36,545 nucleotides of DNA from Bacteroidota bacterium (GCA_949487855.1 CATAMV010000117.1:1-36545), one strand, 5' to 3'. Shown: positions 16,457 through 26,172, counted from the first letter of the stretch. Notes: a model not told the origin generated them from the sequence alone. Numbers and translations are program-made.

Positions 16457-17830
16457 ATGAAAAAATTGCTTTTTCTTTTTGTTTTCTTATCTGTTTTTGG
16501 ATGTAAAGATGACCTTGACGAAACCATACTAGTAGCTAATGCTGAAAATTTAGAAATTGAGGATTTCATTTACAAAGCCATGAATTATGTTTACTATTGG
16601 CAAGAAGATGTTCCCAATTTGGCAGATAATCGATTTAGCAATGACAAAGAATACACTTCATTTTTGCAATCTTATGATGGGCCTGAAGATTTGTACAACA
16701 ACTTAAAGTTTGATGAAGACATATACAGTTATTATTATGATGATTACGAAGATTACAATAAAAGTTCTCAAGCTGTTTCATTAAGTAACGGAATGATATT
16801 TGGGTTGGTTTATGTGTCCGGAAGCAACACAAATATTTTTGCTTATGTACGGTATGTGTTTCCCAACTCGGATGCTGCCCTAAAAGGAATAAAACGTGGT
16901 GATATTTTTACACATGTTAATGGAACACAGCTTACAGTAGAGAATCGCTTTGAATTACTGTTTTCAAACAAAACTAGCTACAGCATTGATTTGGCCACAA
17001 TAACCGATAATCAATTGGAACCTACTGGTACAACCATAGTATTAAACAATACACAGCAAACTGAAAGGCAAATTTATTTATCAAAAATTATTGAATATGA
17101 TAATAAAAAAGTTGGATACATCATGTACAATGGATTTACTGCTTCGCAAGAAGAGGATTTAAAAAATGAATTTACTGATTTTGCCACTCAGCAAATAGAC
17201 GAATTGGTTGTGGATTTACGCTATAATCCCGGTGGACGAATATCCACCACGCAACTTCTTGCTGGACTTATTGCTGGAGAGCATGCAGGAAAAGTGTTTG
17301 GTAAAATTATTTATAACGATAAATTACGTAATCAAAACACTAAAGTAAACATTACAAACGCTAACATACAACTTGGCCTTTCACGAGTGTTTTTCCTCAC
17401 TACACAAAGCTCTGCCTCAGCCAGTGAAATGATAATCAACGGATTAAAACCCTACATGACCACCATTCAAATTGGCGATAAAACTTCAGGCAAAGATGTC
17501 GGTTCGGCACCTGTTTACGATTATGTCGATAATAAAGGCACTAAAAATCCCAATCACAAATGGGTCTTATTACCTATCATGTTTAAAATTTTTAATAGTG
17601 AAAATGTTGGTGACTATTCCGATGGGCTACAGCCTAACATTTCGCTACCTGAGGTGCTTTCAAACCTTGGTGTTTTGGGTGAAACTAACGAACCGTTGTT
17701 GCAAAAAGCGCTTGAAGTAATTAGCGGAGCGGTTTCAGCTCCTCTTTCCATTTCAACAACCCGTACAGCGTTACCATTTAACGAAATCCAAACTGAACCA
17801 GGCCGAGCTGTTTTTAGTCCAACCGACTAA
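16457..17830 (+). CDS. S41-family (C-terminal processing protease-like) peptidase lipoprotein with PDZ-like domain
   Basis: Lipobox FLSVFGCKDD; PDZ-like YVFPNSDAALKGIKRGDIFTHVNGTQL; protease core DELVVDLRYNPGGRISTTQLLAGLI and FFLTTQSSASASEMIINGLKPYM. Confidence 0.9.
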   Translation: MKKLLFLFVFLSVFGCKDDLDETILVANAENLEIEDFIYKAMNYVYYWQEDVPNLADNRFSNDKEYTSFLQSYDGPEDLYNNLKFDEDIYSYYYDDYEDYNKSSQAVSLSNGMIFGLVYVSGSNTNIFAYVRYVFPNSDAALKGIKRGDIFTHVNGTQLTVENRFELLFSNKTSYSIDLATITDNQLEPTGTTIVLNNTQQTERQIYLSKIIEYDNKKVGYIMYNGFTASQEEDLKNEFTDFATQQIDELVVDLRYNPGGRISTTQLLAGLIAGEHAGKVFGKIIYNDKLRNQNTKVNITNANIQLGLSRVFFLTTQSSASASEMIINGLKPYMTTIQIGDKTSGKDVGSAPVYDYVDNKGTKNPNHKWVLLPIMFKIFNSENVGDYSDGLQPNISLPEVLSNLGVLGETNEPLLQKALEVISGAVSAPLSISTTRTALPFNEIQTEPGRAVFSPTD

Positions 17831-19665
17831 AACGCGTATTGCAAACCAATACTTATATTTCTCCCCAATGCCGAGTAGCCAATAAACTCCGTGTATTGCG
17901 CATCAAACACATTGGTTACTGCCAATGTTGCAGTTGCATTTCCAATAAAATCTGGAAATGAAACACGTGCATCTACAAGACCAAATGCCGTTAATTTTTC
18001 GTTCATATATGTGGCAAAGTTCTGATCGCTTCTGGTACCTATATAACGAAAATGCACACCCCATTGCGCCTTAGACGTATTATATGCAAGTCCTAAATTT
18101 GCAGCGTGTTTTGGCAATCGTAAAGGCTCTTGTTTTACTTTTTCTACAAATGTATAATTAGCTTGTACGTTTAGTTTTTGAATGGAAAAATTCCCCTCTA
18201 CTTCTACTCCTTGCACTTTATACGACGTGTCATTGTTGTAGTATGTTCCTGTAAAATCTGGATAGAAAATAAAATCAACAAAATTATTTTCAGTGCGCTG
18301 AAAACCAACTACGGTAATTCGACTATTCTTCGTAACATATTCAATACCAGACTCATGTGTTTTATTTTCTTCTGGTACTAAATTGAGATTCCCATAACTT
18401 GGATCAAACATTTTGTACTGTGAAGGTGCAATAAAAGATGTTGCATAGGAGCTGAAAAGCTTCCAATATGAAATTTCAGAGACTGAAAAAATATAGTATG
18501 GATTAATCGTAAATGTTTGATGCGCACCAAAAGTACTATGTACCGAGTTTCTGCCGCTTAGCTGCAATGCAAAGCCTTTTGGGTGCTGCCAGTTTACACT
18601 TACAAAAAACGCTACATTATCGTGTTGAAAAGAATCTGCAACGCTTGAGTTTTTTGAACGAATATCTTGAACCAAACCACCAGTTAATAGCGTTAGTCTT
18701 TCCGATGCACGATAACGCCACGTAAGCTCTGAAGTGAATACGTTTGAAGTATAATTAATGGGGAAATTACTTGAGAAATTGCGCTCAGTATCTGACCAAG
18801 ACAAGTGTGCCTGAACACTCGATTTACCTTTGGTAAACGACGGTCCAAATCCATATCGATTGTTTTTACTAACTAAATTGAAAGATGCGTCTGTATAGGC
18901 AAAAGCATCATCATAGTCCGAATCAATCACATCGCGCTGAAAAAATGCCATCCATGCCCAAGGCCCCTCATATTGACTTTTGGCGTTAAACTGTATGTTT
19001 TCTTTTGTCACCGCATCGGTTTCTGTACCCACCACAGAAGACATGCCGTCTGAACTAAACCGATTTATTGAAGCGCTAAGTCCAATTTTAGCTACACTTC
19101 TTTGAAGTTGTATGTACTGTTTTTGCATATCAGAAAGTGAACCTAATTTTTGATCGTGCGTGTTTTGAGTTCCCCATTCACGAGCAATACTCAAACTTGT
19201 TTTCTCAGTAGCCGTATTTTTAGTAACGATATCAATCACAGCAGTTGCTGCACCGCTGCCATACAAACTACTTGAAGCTCCTTTAACTACTTCAATAGAC
19301 TCAATATTATCTAACGCAAGTAGGCGTAAATCAAATTCGGATTCTATTTGAGACGGGTCGCTGACCACTACCCCATCTATACGCACTAACACCTGACGGT
19401 TATTTCCACCACGAATAAAATACGATAGGTTTTGTCCAGGATGTAATTGGCTCCCCGAAACATATATCCCTGCGTATTGATTTAAAAGTTGCGCAAGCGA
19501 TATTCCTTTGTTTTTTTCAATCTCTTTTGCGGTTATTTTAACGACAGCTTTTCCGCTATTCTTTCTAGATTTTGGGATGCGTGAATCTGAAACGATTACC
19601 TCATCCAATTGCTCTTGTGCTTGTGCTACCGCACAGCAAAATAGCATGGCTACTACGTATTTCAT
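17827..19665 (-). CDS. TonB-dependent outer-membrane receptor, BtuB-like (vitamin B12)
   Basis: TonB-box-like/plug region LDEVIVSDSRIPKSRKNSGKAVVKITAKEIEKNKGISLAQLLNQYAGIYVSG...FIRGGNNRQVLVRIDGV...SIEVVKGASSSLYGSGAATAVIDIVTK; barrel ends in ...LGRNISIGLQYAF; cobalamin riboswitch in its 5' leader. Confidence 0.92.
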   Translation of the reverse strand: MKYVVAMLFCCAVAQAQEQLDEVIVSDSRIPKSRKNSGKAVVKITAKEIEKNKGISLAQLLNQYAGIYVSGSQLHPGQNLSYFIRGGNNRQVLVRIDGVVVSDPSQIESEFDLRLLALDNIESIEVVKGASSSLYGSGAATAVIDIVTKNTATEKTSLSIAREWGTQNTHDQKLGSLSDMQKQYIQLQRSVAKIGLSASINRFSSDGMSSVVGTETDAVTKENIQFNAKSQYEGPWAWMAFFQRDVIDSDYDDAFAYTDASFNLVSKNNRYGFGPSFTKGKSSVQAHLSWSDTERNFSSNFPINYTSNVFTSELTWRYRASERLTLLTGGLVQDIRSKNSSVADSFQHDNVAFFVSVNWQHPKGFALQLSGRNSVHSTFGAHQTFTINPYYIFSVSEISYWKLFSSYATSFIAPSQYKMFDPSYGNLNLVPEENKTHESGIEYVTKNSRITVVGFQRTENNFVDFIFYPDFTGTYYNNDTSYKVQGVEVEGNFSIQKLNVQANYTFVEKVKQEPLRLPKHAANLGLAYNTSKAQWGVHFRYIGTRSDQNFATYMNEKLTAFGLVDARVSFPDFIGNATATLAVTNVFDAQYTEFIGYSALGRNISIGLQYAF

Positions 19666-19714
19666 GTTGTTTTAATCTAAACTATAAACTGATATTGCTT
19701 ATCCCGAGCGCTAG

Positions 19715-19875
19715 CAGCATGAGTCTTTTGGGCAGGTCTCCTGACTTATACCGTTCAATGTGCCTTCCCATGCGCTAAACGCACAGTGGCTTGAAGCATC
19801 GAACTTTGCAGTATTTACAGTTGCGGGAACAGCAAAGGACTTACACCTTTTTCCCTTTTCATCTTTCACTACAAA
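19715..19875 (-). ncRNA. Cobalamin riboswitch (AdoCbl-type aptamer) in the leader of the TonB receptor gene
   Basis: Minus strand reads AAAAGGGAA...GGTGTAAGTCCTTTGCTGTTCCCGCAACTGTAAATA...GCCACTGTGCG...GGGAAGGC...GTCAGGAGACCTGCC, the conserved B12-box core and aptamer signature in the expected order. Boundaries approximate. Confidence 0.93.
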
Positions 19876-19942
19876 AGAACCTAAAAGCTAAATCAAAAGT
19901 ACACTTTTTTGTGGGTCGTGCAGACAATAATGAAAAAAAATA

Positions 19943-19950
19943 TACCTTTG
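19943..19950 (+). promoter_or_regulatory. Putative -7 promoter box TACCTTTG for the DUF6580-like gene
   Basis: Matches TAnnTTTG 17 nt before the ATG at 19968. Confidence 0.4.
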
Positions 19951-19967
19951 CGTAAGAACTTAATTAT

Positions 19968-20453
19968 ATGTCTTTTAACAAAAAAGAAAACGTTTTAATA
20001 AGCTTTGTTTTGGTTGCCGTGTTGATGCGTTTACTACCCCACCCACCTAATGTAGCCCCCATCACTGCCGTAGCCCTTTTTGCAGGTACGTTTTTTGATA
20101 AAAAACACTGGGCCATCCTGATGCCGCTTTTAGCCATGATTGTCACCGATGTGTTTCTAGGATTTTCAATGATTACGCCTGTTGTTTACCTTTCTTTTTT
20201 AGCAATTACCACTGTGGGCATGCTATTTAAAAAAATGAATGTTGGCACAATACTGCTTAGCAGTATGGTGTTTTTTGTAATTTCTAACCTCGGCGTTTGG
20301 GCATTGTATTATCCAATTTCATACGAAGGACTCATCACCTGTTTTACGCTTGCGATTCCGTTTTTCATTAACTCTCTTATAGGCGATTTTTTCTTTAGTG
20401 TGGTGTTGCTGTTTGGCTACCGTTGTGCGGCAAAACGAATGCAGTTAGCTTAA
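19968..20453 (+). CDS. DUF6580-like multi-TM membrane protein, putative transport component
   Basis: About five hydrophobic helices; LLPHPPNVAPITAVALFAGTFF...LAMIVTDVFLGFSMI...PFFINSLIGDFFFSVVLLFGY resembles the ECF-transporter-S-component-like DUF6580 type. Confidence 0.75.
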   Translation: MSFNKKENVLISFVLVAVLMRLLPHPPNVAPITAVALFAGTFFDKKHWAILMPLLAMIVTDVFLGFSMITPVVYLSFLAITTVGMLFKKMNVGTILLSSMVFFVISNLGVWALYYPISYEGLITCFTLAIPFFINSLIGDFFFSVVLLFGYRCAAKRMQLA

Positions 20454-20466
20454 GTTTCTTTTTTTT

Positions 20467-20850
20467 ATGCAGACTTTCGCCTTTAACCACATGGCATTGG
20501 CCGTTAAGGATGTGAATGAGTCTATGGATTTTTACCAACAGATATTTGATTTTAAGGAAATAGAAAACACGGCATCAAAATCAAAAACAAGATGGTTGTC
20601 GATTGGAGAAGGAAAAGAATTGCATATTATCCCAAGACCTGAAGCGAGTATTAAAACCGTTAAAGCCGTTCATATTGCCTTTAGCACAAACAAATTTGTT
20701 GCGTTTCAATCACGTCTTGAGTCGCTAAATATCACCTATTATGATTGGTCAGGAACGCCAAACACTTTCAACGTCCGAGATGACGGCATTAAACAACTGT
20801 ATTTCCAAGACCCAAATAGCTATTGGATTGAAGTAAATGATGCTAGATAA
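20467..20850 (+). CDS. VOC-family (glyoxalase/bleomycin-resistance fold) protein
   Basis: FNHMALAVKDVNESMDFYQQIFDFKEIE...ELHIIPRP...VHIAFSTN...DGIKQLYFQDPNSYWIEVNDA. Confidence 0.88.
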   Translation: MQTFAFNHMALAVKDVNESMDFYQQIFDFKEIENTASKSKTRWLSIGEGKELHIIPRPEASIKTVKAVHIAFSTNKFVAFQSRLESLNITYYDWSGTPNTFNVRDDGIKQLYFQDPNSYWIEVNDAR

Positions 20851-20866
20851 GGAAAAATAAAAAGAC

Positions 20867-21733
20867 ATGATACGTAACTCAAAAATTATTATTGGTTGTA
20901 TGGCGTGGGGAGATTGGGGTAAACAATTATCTCTCAAAGAGCACACTGAAATGATTGCGTTTTGCGTAGAAAACGGCAACAAAACCTTTGATCATGCCGA
21001 TATTTACGGAGATTACACCACTGAAAAAAGTTTTGGAAATGCATTAGCAGAGAGTACCATTAAGAGAGAGGAAATTCAACTCATTTCTAAGTGTGGTATT
21101 CAATATGTTAGCAAAAATCGCAACAATAAAATAAAACATTACAACTATTCAAAAGAATACATTATTTGGAGCGTGGAAGAGTCTTTGCGAAATTTAAAAA
21201 CAGATTATTTGGATACTTTTTTATTACATAGACCAAGTCCGTTAATGCACCCGAATGAAATCGCTGAAGCAATTACGAATCTTCAAGAAAGTGGAAAAAT
21301 TATCGAATTTGGCGTGTCAAACTTTACATCATCTCAAGTTGATTTGATTTCTAATAAAATTAAAGTTTCCGTAAATCAAATTGAATTTTCTTTAACTCAG
21401 CATACTGCCATGCTAGATGGGACTTTAGACCAAATGTTACTGAATAACATTCATCCAATGGCTTGGAGTCCATTAGGGACTGTTTTTAAAGAAGAAAACG
21501 AACAAGCTTTAAGAGTAAAAAAGGTGCTAAAAAAACTATCAGAAAAATACAGTGTTTCTGAAAATGCAATTCTTTTAAGTTGGATATTAAAACACCCTTC
21601 AAACGTCTCTCCCGTTATTGGGACAACAAATAAAAAACGTATTAAAAGTGCTAATGAAGCGTTAGATATTACGTTGGAATTAGAAGATTGGTTTATGCTT
21701 TTAACAGAAAGTCAAGGCTATAAAGTTCCTTAA
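20867..21733 (+). CDS. Aldo/keto reductase family oxidoreductase (YdhF-like)
   Basis: GNKTFDHADIYGDYTTEKSFGNALAE, TDYLDTFLLHRPSPLM, IIEFGVSNFTSSQ, HPMAWSPLGTVF, HPSNVSPVIGTTNKKRIKSA. Confidence 0.9.
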   Translation: MIRNSKIIIGCMAWGDWGKQLSLKEHTEMIAFCVENGNKTFDHADIYGDYTTEKSFGNALAESTIKREEIQLISKCGIQYVSKNRNNKIKHYNYSKEYIIWSVEESLRNLKTDYLDTFLLHRPSPLMHPNEIAEAITNLQESGKIIEFGVSNFTSSQVDLISNKIKVSVNQIEFSLTQHTAMLDGTLDQMLLNNIHPMAWSPLGTVFKEENEQALRVKKVLKKLSEKYSVSENAILLSWILKHPSNVSPVIGTTNKKRIKSANEALDITLELEDWFMLLTESQGYKVP

Positions 21734-21815
21734 ATGATGAGTTATTTGTAAAATTGTTTTTTAAAATTATGAAGCTAATTCATTGACAAATAAATAAAAA
21801 TCATTTCAGGCAAGT

Positions 21816-22925
21816 CTATTCTTCACTTGCTGGACGCTCTAGCAAATCAGGTTGGTAGTCCAGGGCATTTCCTTCGCCAGAAAGACGAATAATATCCTTG
21901 TCTATCTTTTTAAATTCTTTTGCCGAACTATTATAGTGGTTTACCACCGTTCCAATGGATTTCCCTAATCTACCGTGTACATCTTCAAAAGAGTTTAGGT
22001 GAGCCGAAAGCTTATCTACATTCTTTAAAATGTCTTGAATGGAATTTTCAATTTTAAGGTTATGCAATGCCTTCACTGTAATTTGTAACATCGGAAATAA
22101 ACTCATTGGCGATACAATCATCACCTTTTTTTCATAGGCATAAGAGACCAAATCGCGCGAATTAATTTGCAAAGTCCCTACCCTACTATTCAGCAAGTCT
22201 TGGTATAGTCCATCGGCGGGAATAAACATATAAGCGTAATCGGTAGTATCCTCATTTGGACGGATGTATTTTGCGGTTTCATCTATGCGTTTCTTGATAT
22301 CACTCTTAAAGGTTTGTTCCAGTGTTTTGATGGCCTCTGGGTCGCTGCTTTCCACCATTTTGTTGTAGTTGTCCAAAGAAAATTTGGCATCAATTGGAAT
22401 AATAAAATCCCCTACTTTTACTATGGCATCTACCGCTTCGCCATTGGTAAAGCTGAATTGCATTTGAAATAATTCGGGAGGTAGCACATTTGCCAATAGG
22501 TTTTCTAGTTGAATTTCTCCTAAAATACCTCGCTGCTTTGAATTACCTAAAATTTTCTCCAACGTCTTCATTTGGTTGGCAAAACTGAGTACTTGTTCGT
22601 TTGTGCCTTTAATTTCAGAGAGGGCTTTAGTTACATCTGTTATGGCTTTTTTTGACTCGGTAAACTGTTGGGTAATGGACTGGTTTGACGAACGTTGGTA
22701 GTCGCTAATGCCTTTGGTTATATTGTCGAGTTTTTGCTCCAGTTCTACACGGGTTTCTTTGGCATTGGCGTCTGTTTCTTTGCGAATACCTTGTATTTCT
22801 TCTCGCAATTGCGCATTAAGTTGCATCAAAAATTCATTCGAAACTCCTCCAGATTGATTCTTTTGATTGATAAGAAAAAAAGCCACAAGCGCCACTAGAA
22901 CAATGGCAACAGTAATCCACTCCAT
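21816..22925 (-). CDS. rmuC: DNA recombination protein RmuC homologue
   Basis: N-terminal TM, long coiled coil, then SKQRGILGEIQLENLLANVLPPELFQMQFSF...VDAIVKVGDFIIPIDAKFSLDNYNKM...YAYMFIPADGLYQDLL...VMIVSPMSLFPMLQ. Confidence 0.92.
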   Translation of the reverse strand: MEWITVAIVLVALVAFFLINQKNQSGGVSNEFLMQLNAQLREEIQGIRKETDANAKETRVELEQKLDNITKGISDYQRSSNQSITQQFTESKKAITDVTKALSEIKGTNEQVLSFANQMKTLEKILGNSKQRGILGEIQLENLLANVLPPELFQMQFSFTNGEAVDAIVKVGDFIIPIDAKFSLDNYNKMVESSDPEAIKTLEQTFKSDIKKRIDETAKYIRPNEDTTDYAYMFIPADGLYQDLLNSRVGTLQINSRDLVSYAYEKKVMIVSPMSLFPMLQITVKALHNLKIENSIQDILKNVDKLSAHLNSFEDVHGRLGKSIGTVVNHYNSSAKEFKKIDKDIIRLSGEGNALDYQPDLLERPASEE

Positions 22926-22965
22926 ACTATAAATGTTTGCTTAAATATACGTGAATTAACGTAAT

Positions 22966-25818
22966 CTATTTTGTCAAATACATCTTTCTACGTCCGTATA
23001 ATTCGTAGAATTGGTCGTCTTGAAGGTTATCAATAAACAAAATACTTTCGCCTGTACTTTTCATTTCTGGCCCCAATGCCTTATTCACATTTGGGAATTT
23101 ATTAAATGAGAACACTGGTTGCTTGATAGCAAAGCCTTCTAATTGCGGATTGAAGTCAAAATCAGATAATTTTTTATCGCCAATCATAACTTTTGTCGCG
23201 TAATTTACATACGGTTCTTTATATGCTTTTGCTATGAAGGGAACGGTTCTGGATGCACGTGGATTTGCTTCAATAATATATACCACGTCGTGTTTTATTG
23301 CAAACTGAATGTTAATCAGTCCAACCGTGTTCAACGCAAGCGCAATTTTTTTGGTGTGATCGATAATTTGTTGCATCACAAAGTCGCCAATGTTAAATGG
23401 AGGCAGCGTAGCGTTAGAATCTCCCGAGTGGATACCACAAGGTTCTATGTGCTCCATAATTCCGATGATATACACATTTTCGCCGTCGCAAATGGCATCT
23501 GCTTCTGCCTCAATAGCACCATCCAAATAGTGGTCTAACAATAATTTATTGTTTGGAATTTTATGTAATAAATCAACCACATGCTTGACCAGGTCTTCCT
23601 TGTTGATGACAATTTTCATCCCCTGGCCACCCAACACATACGAGGGTCTAACCAAAATAGGGAAATTCAATTTATCGGCAAGTGCAAGAGCTTCATCTGC
23701 CGTTTCTGCAACACCAAATTCTGGGTAAGGAATATTATTATCCTTGAGAAGCGTAGAAAAGCTTCCTCGGTCTTCCGCCAAATCTAATGATTGATAACTC
23801 GTACCCATAATTTTAATGCCATAACGGTCTAGCTTTTCAGCAAGTTTTAACGCCGTTTGACCGCCTAACTGTACAATTACTCCTTCGGGTTTTTCGTGGC
23901 GAATGATATCGTAAATATGTTCCCAAAAAACAGGTTCAAAATAAAGCTTATCTGCTGTATCAAAATCGGTAGAAACTGTTTCAGGATTACAGTTAATCAT
24001 AATGGTTTCGTAGCCAGCCTCGCTAGCAGCCAACACACCGTGAACACAGCAATAATCAAACTCAATTCCCTGGCCAATTCGGTTTGGTCCAGAGCCCAGT
24101 ACTACAATTTTTTTGCGGTCAGAAACAATACTTTCGTTATGTACAGACACATCTCCTTCAGATGTTTCCATCGTGCTTTCAAAAGTAGAATAATAATAGG
24201 GGGTTTTTGCCGTGAATTCTGCTGCGCAGGTATCCACCAATTTATAAACACGTTGAATACTCATCTCATCGCGCTTACTGTTTACCTCACTTTCCAAACA
24301 ACCCAACATGTGTGCAATCTGGCGGTCGCCATAGCCTTTTTGTTTTGCCTCCAATAGCAATTCTTTATCAATGCTATCTATGGTATAAGTAGAAATTTCT
24401 TTTTGTAATTGAAAAAGTTCTTCATACTGGTTCAAATACCACATATCAATTTTGGTGATATCGTAGATTTTACTCAACGGAATACCCATTGCTATGGCAT
24501 CGTAAATAACAAAGACTCTGTCCCAAGATGCGTTTGTGAGTTTGTCAATAATTTGATTGTAATCTGTATAGCCTTTTCCGTCTGCACCTAATCCATTACG
24601 CTTTATTTCAAGTGATTGCGTGGCTTTATGTAGTGCTTCTTGAAAAGAGCGCCCAATACCCATAACTTCCCCAACAGCCTTCATTTGCAAACCTAACGTG
24701 CGGTCAGAACCTTCAAATTTATCAAAATTCCAACGCGGGATTTTTACAATAACATAATCTAGTGTGGGTTCAAACAATGCTGAGGTAGATTTTGTAATCT
24801 GATTATCCAACTCGTCGAGTCTGTAGCCAATCGCTAGTTTGGTAGCCACTTTTGCAATAGGATATCCAGTAGCTTTACTTGCCAAAGCAGAGGAACGTGA
24901 TACACGTGGATTAATCTCAATGGCAATAATGTCTTCTTTTTCGTCAGGACTCACCGCAAATTGGACATTACAACCACCAGCAAAATCTCCTATGCTACGC
25001 ATCATTTTGATGGCCATATCACGCATTCTTTGATAGGTTTTGTCAGATAATGTCATCGCTGGTGCTACAGTAATGGAATCTCCGGTATGAATCCCCATGG
25101 GGTCCATATTTTCAATAGAACATATAATAACAACATTATCGTTGTTGTCACGCAACAATTCCAATTCGTACTCTTTCCAGCCCATCATTGCCTTGTCAAT
25201 CATCACCTCATGAATAGGTGAGATTTCAAGCCCTCGGCGCATGAGTTCGTCAAAATCCTCTTCTTTATAAACAATGGCAGCACCCGCACCACCAAGTGTG
25301 TAGGAAGCACGAATACACAATGGGAAGCCAAATTGCTGTGCAATTTCTTTTCCTTTTAAGAAAGACGTTGCGGTGGCTTGGGGTGCCATCGGGACATCAA
25401 TTTTACCCATAAGCTCACGGAATTTTTCGCGGTCTTCTGTAATGTTTATCGCATCGATATTTACCCCTATAAGTTTAACGTCAAAATCATTCCAAATCCC
25501 TTTTTCGTCAGCTTCAATACATAAGTTTAATGCTGTTTGCCCACCCATGGTTGGTAATACGGCATCAATTTGTGTATGCTCCTTTAAAATTTTTAAGATT
25601 GATTTTGTTGTTAACGGCAACAAATACACATGATCAGCCATAGAAGGATCAGTCATGATAGTTGCGGGGTTGGAATTGATTAGAATGGTTTCAATTCCGT
25701 CCTCACGAAGTGAGCGTAACGATTGTGAACCAGAGTAATCAAATTCACACGCCTGGCCAATAACAATAGGACCAGATCCAATTATAAGTATGCTTTTTAG
25801 GTCGTTTCTTTTTGGCAT
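22966..25818 (-). CDS. carB: Carbamoyl-phosphate synthase large subunit
   Basis: MPKRNDLKSILIIGSGPIVIGQACEFDYSGSQSLRSLREDG; two tandem ATP-grasp halves; VLGSGPNRIGQGIEFDYCCVHG. Confidence 0.96.
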   Translation of the reverse strand: MPKRNDLKSILIIGSGPIVIGQACEFDYSGSQSLRSLREDGIETILINSNPATIMTDPSMADHVYLLPLTTKSILKILKEHTQIDAVLPTMGGQTALNLCIEADEKGIWNDFDVKLIGVNIDAINITEDREKFRELMGKIDVPMAPQATATSFLKGKEIAQQFGFPLCIRASYTLGGAGAAIVYKEEDFDELMRRGLEISPIHEVMIDKAMMGWKEYELELLRDNNDNVVIICSIENMDPMGIHTGDSITVAPAMTLSDKTYQRMRDMAIKMMRSIGDFAGGCNVQFAVSPDEKEDIIAIEINPRVSRSSALASKATGYPIAKVATKLAIGYRLDELDNQITKSTSALFEPTLDYVIVKIPRWNFDKFEGSDRTLGLQMKAVGEVMGIGRSFQEALHKATQSLEIKRNGLGADGKGYTDYNQIIDKLTNASWDRVFVIYDAIAMGIPLSKIYDITKIDMWYLNQYEELFQLQKEISTYTIDSIDKELLLEAKQKGYGDRQIAHMLGCLESEVNSKRDEMSIQRVYKLVDTCAAEFTAKTPYYYSTFESTMETSEGDVSVHNESIVSDRKKIVVLGSGPNRIGQGIEFDYCCVHGVLAASEAGYETIMINCNPETVSTDFDTADKLYFEPVFWEHIYDIIRHEKPEGVIVQLGGQTALKLAEKLDRYGIKIMGTSYQSLDLAEDRGSFSTLLKDNNIPYPEFGVAETADEALALADKLNFPILVRPSYVLGGQGMKIVINKEDLVKHVVDLLHKIPNNKLLLDHYLDGAIEAEADAICDGENVYIIGIMEHIEPCGIHSGDSNATLPPFNIGDFVMQQIIDHTKKIALALNTVGLINIQFAIKHDVVYIIEANPRASRTVPFIAKAYKEPYVNYATKVMIGDKKLSDFDFNPQLEGFAIKQPVFSFNKFPNVNKALGPEMKSTGESILFIDNLQDDQFYELYGRRKMYLTK

Positions 25819-25861
25819 ATGCTATTGCTTAGAAGTTGTCAAAATTCTTTCGAAGATATAC

Positions 25862-25892
25862 AAAAAAAGGCGCTACTTATAAAGTAGCACCT
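25862..25892 (-). terminator. Rho-independent terminator downstream of rpmH
   Basis: Minus strand GGTGCTACTT-TAT-AAGTAGCGCC followed by TTTTTTT. Confidence 0.75.
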
Positions 25893-25916
25893 TGATGTTT
25901 TCAACGATTTATTCAC

Positions 25917-26075
25917 TTATTTTTTGTGACGTGTTTCGGATGAAACAGAAAGCTTTTTACGTCCTTTAGCGCGGCGCGAAGCCAAAACCTTGCGACCTGC
26001 TGCAGAAGACATGCGCTCCATGAAACCGTGTTTATTACGGCGTTTTCTCTTTGATGGTTGAAACGTTCTTTTCAT
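25917..26075 (-). CDS. rpmH: 50S ribosomal protein L34 (absent from the supplied ORF track because it is short)
   Basis: Manual translation: [52 protein letters not shown] (52 aa). Confidence 0.97.
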   Translation of the reverse strand: MKRTFQPSKRKRRNKHGFMERMSSAAGRKVLASRRAKGRKKLSVSSETRHKK

Positions 26076-26147
26076 CTTTTTTTCTTAACTGGCTGCAAAT
26101 ATACAATAACTAATAGCATCAACAAACAACCTTATCATATAAATGTG

Positions 26148-26155
26148 TAAATTTG
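26148..26155 (+). promoter_or_regulatory. Putative -7 promoter box TAAATTTG
   Basis: Matches TAnnTTTG; lies downstream of the ORF-track start at 26143, implying that start is wrong. Confidence 0.45.
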
Positions 26156-26172
26156 TGCATCAAAATTTAGCT

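Noticed and set aside
19715-19910. Unusual conserved-looking intergenic block as a novel RNA
   Set aside because: It matches the known cobalamin riboswitch signature, so it is not a new RNA class.
23896-24357. 153-aa plus-strand ORF antisense to carB
   Set aside because: Lies fully inside the well-supported carB reading frame; composition looks like a shadow ORF with no recognisable domain.
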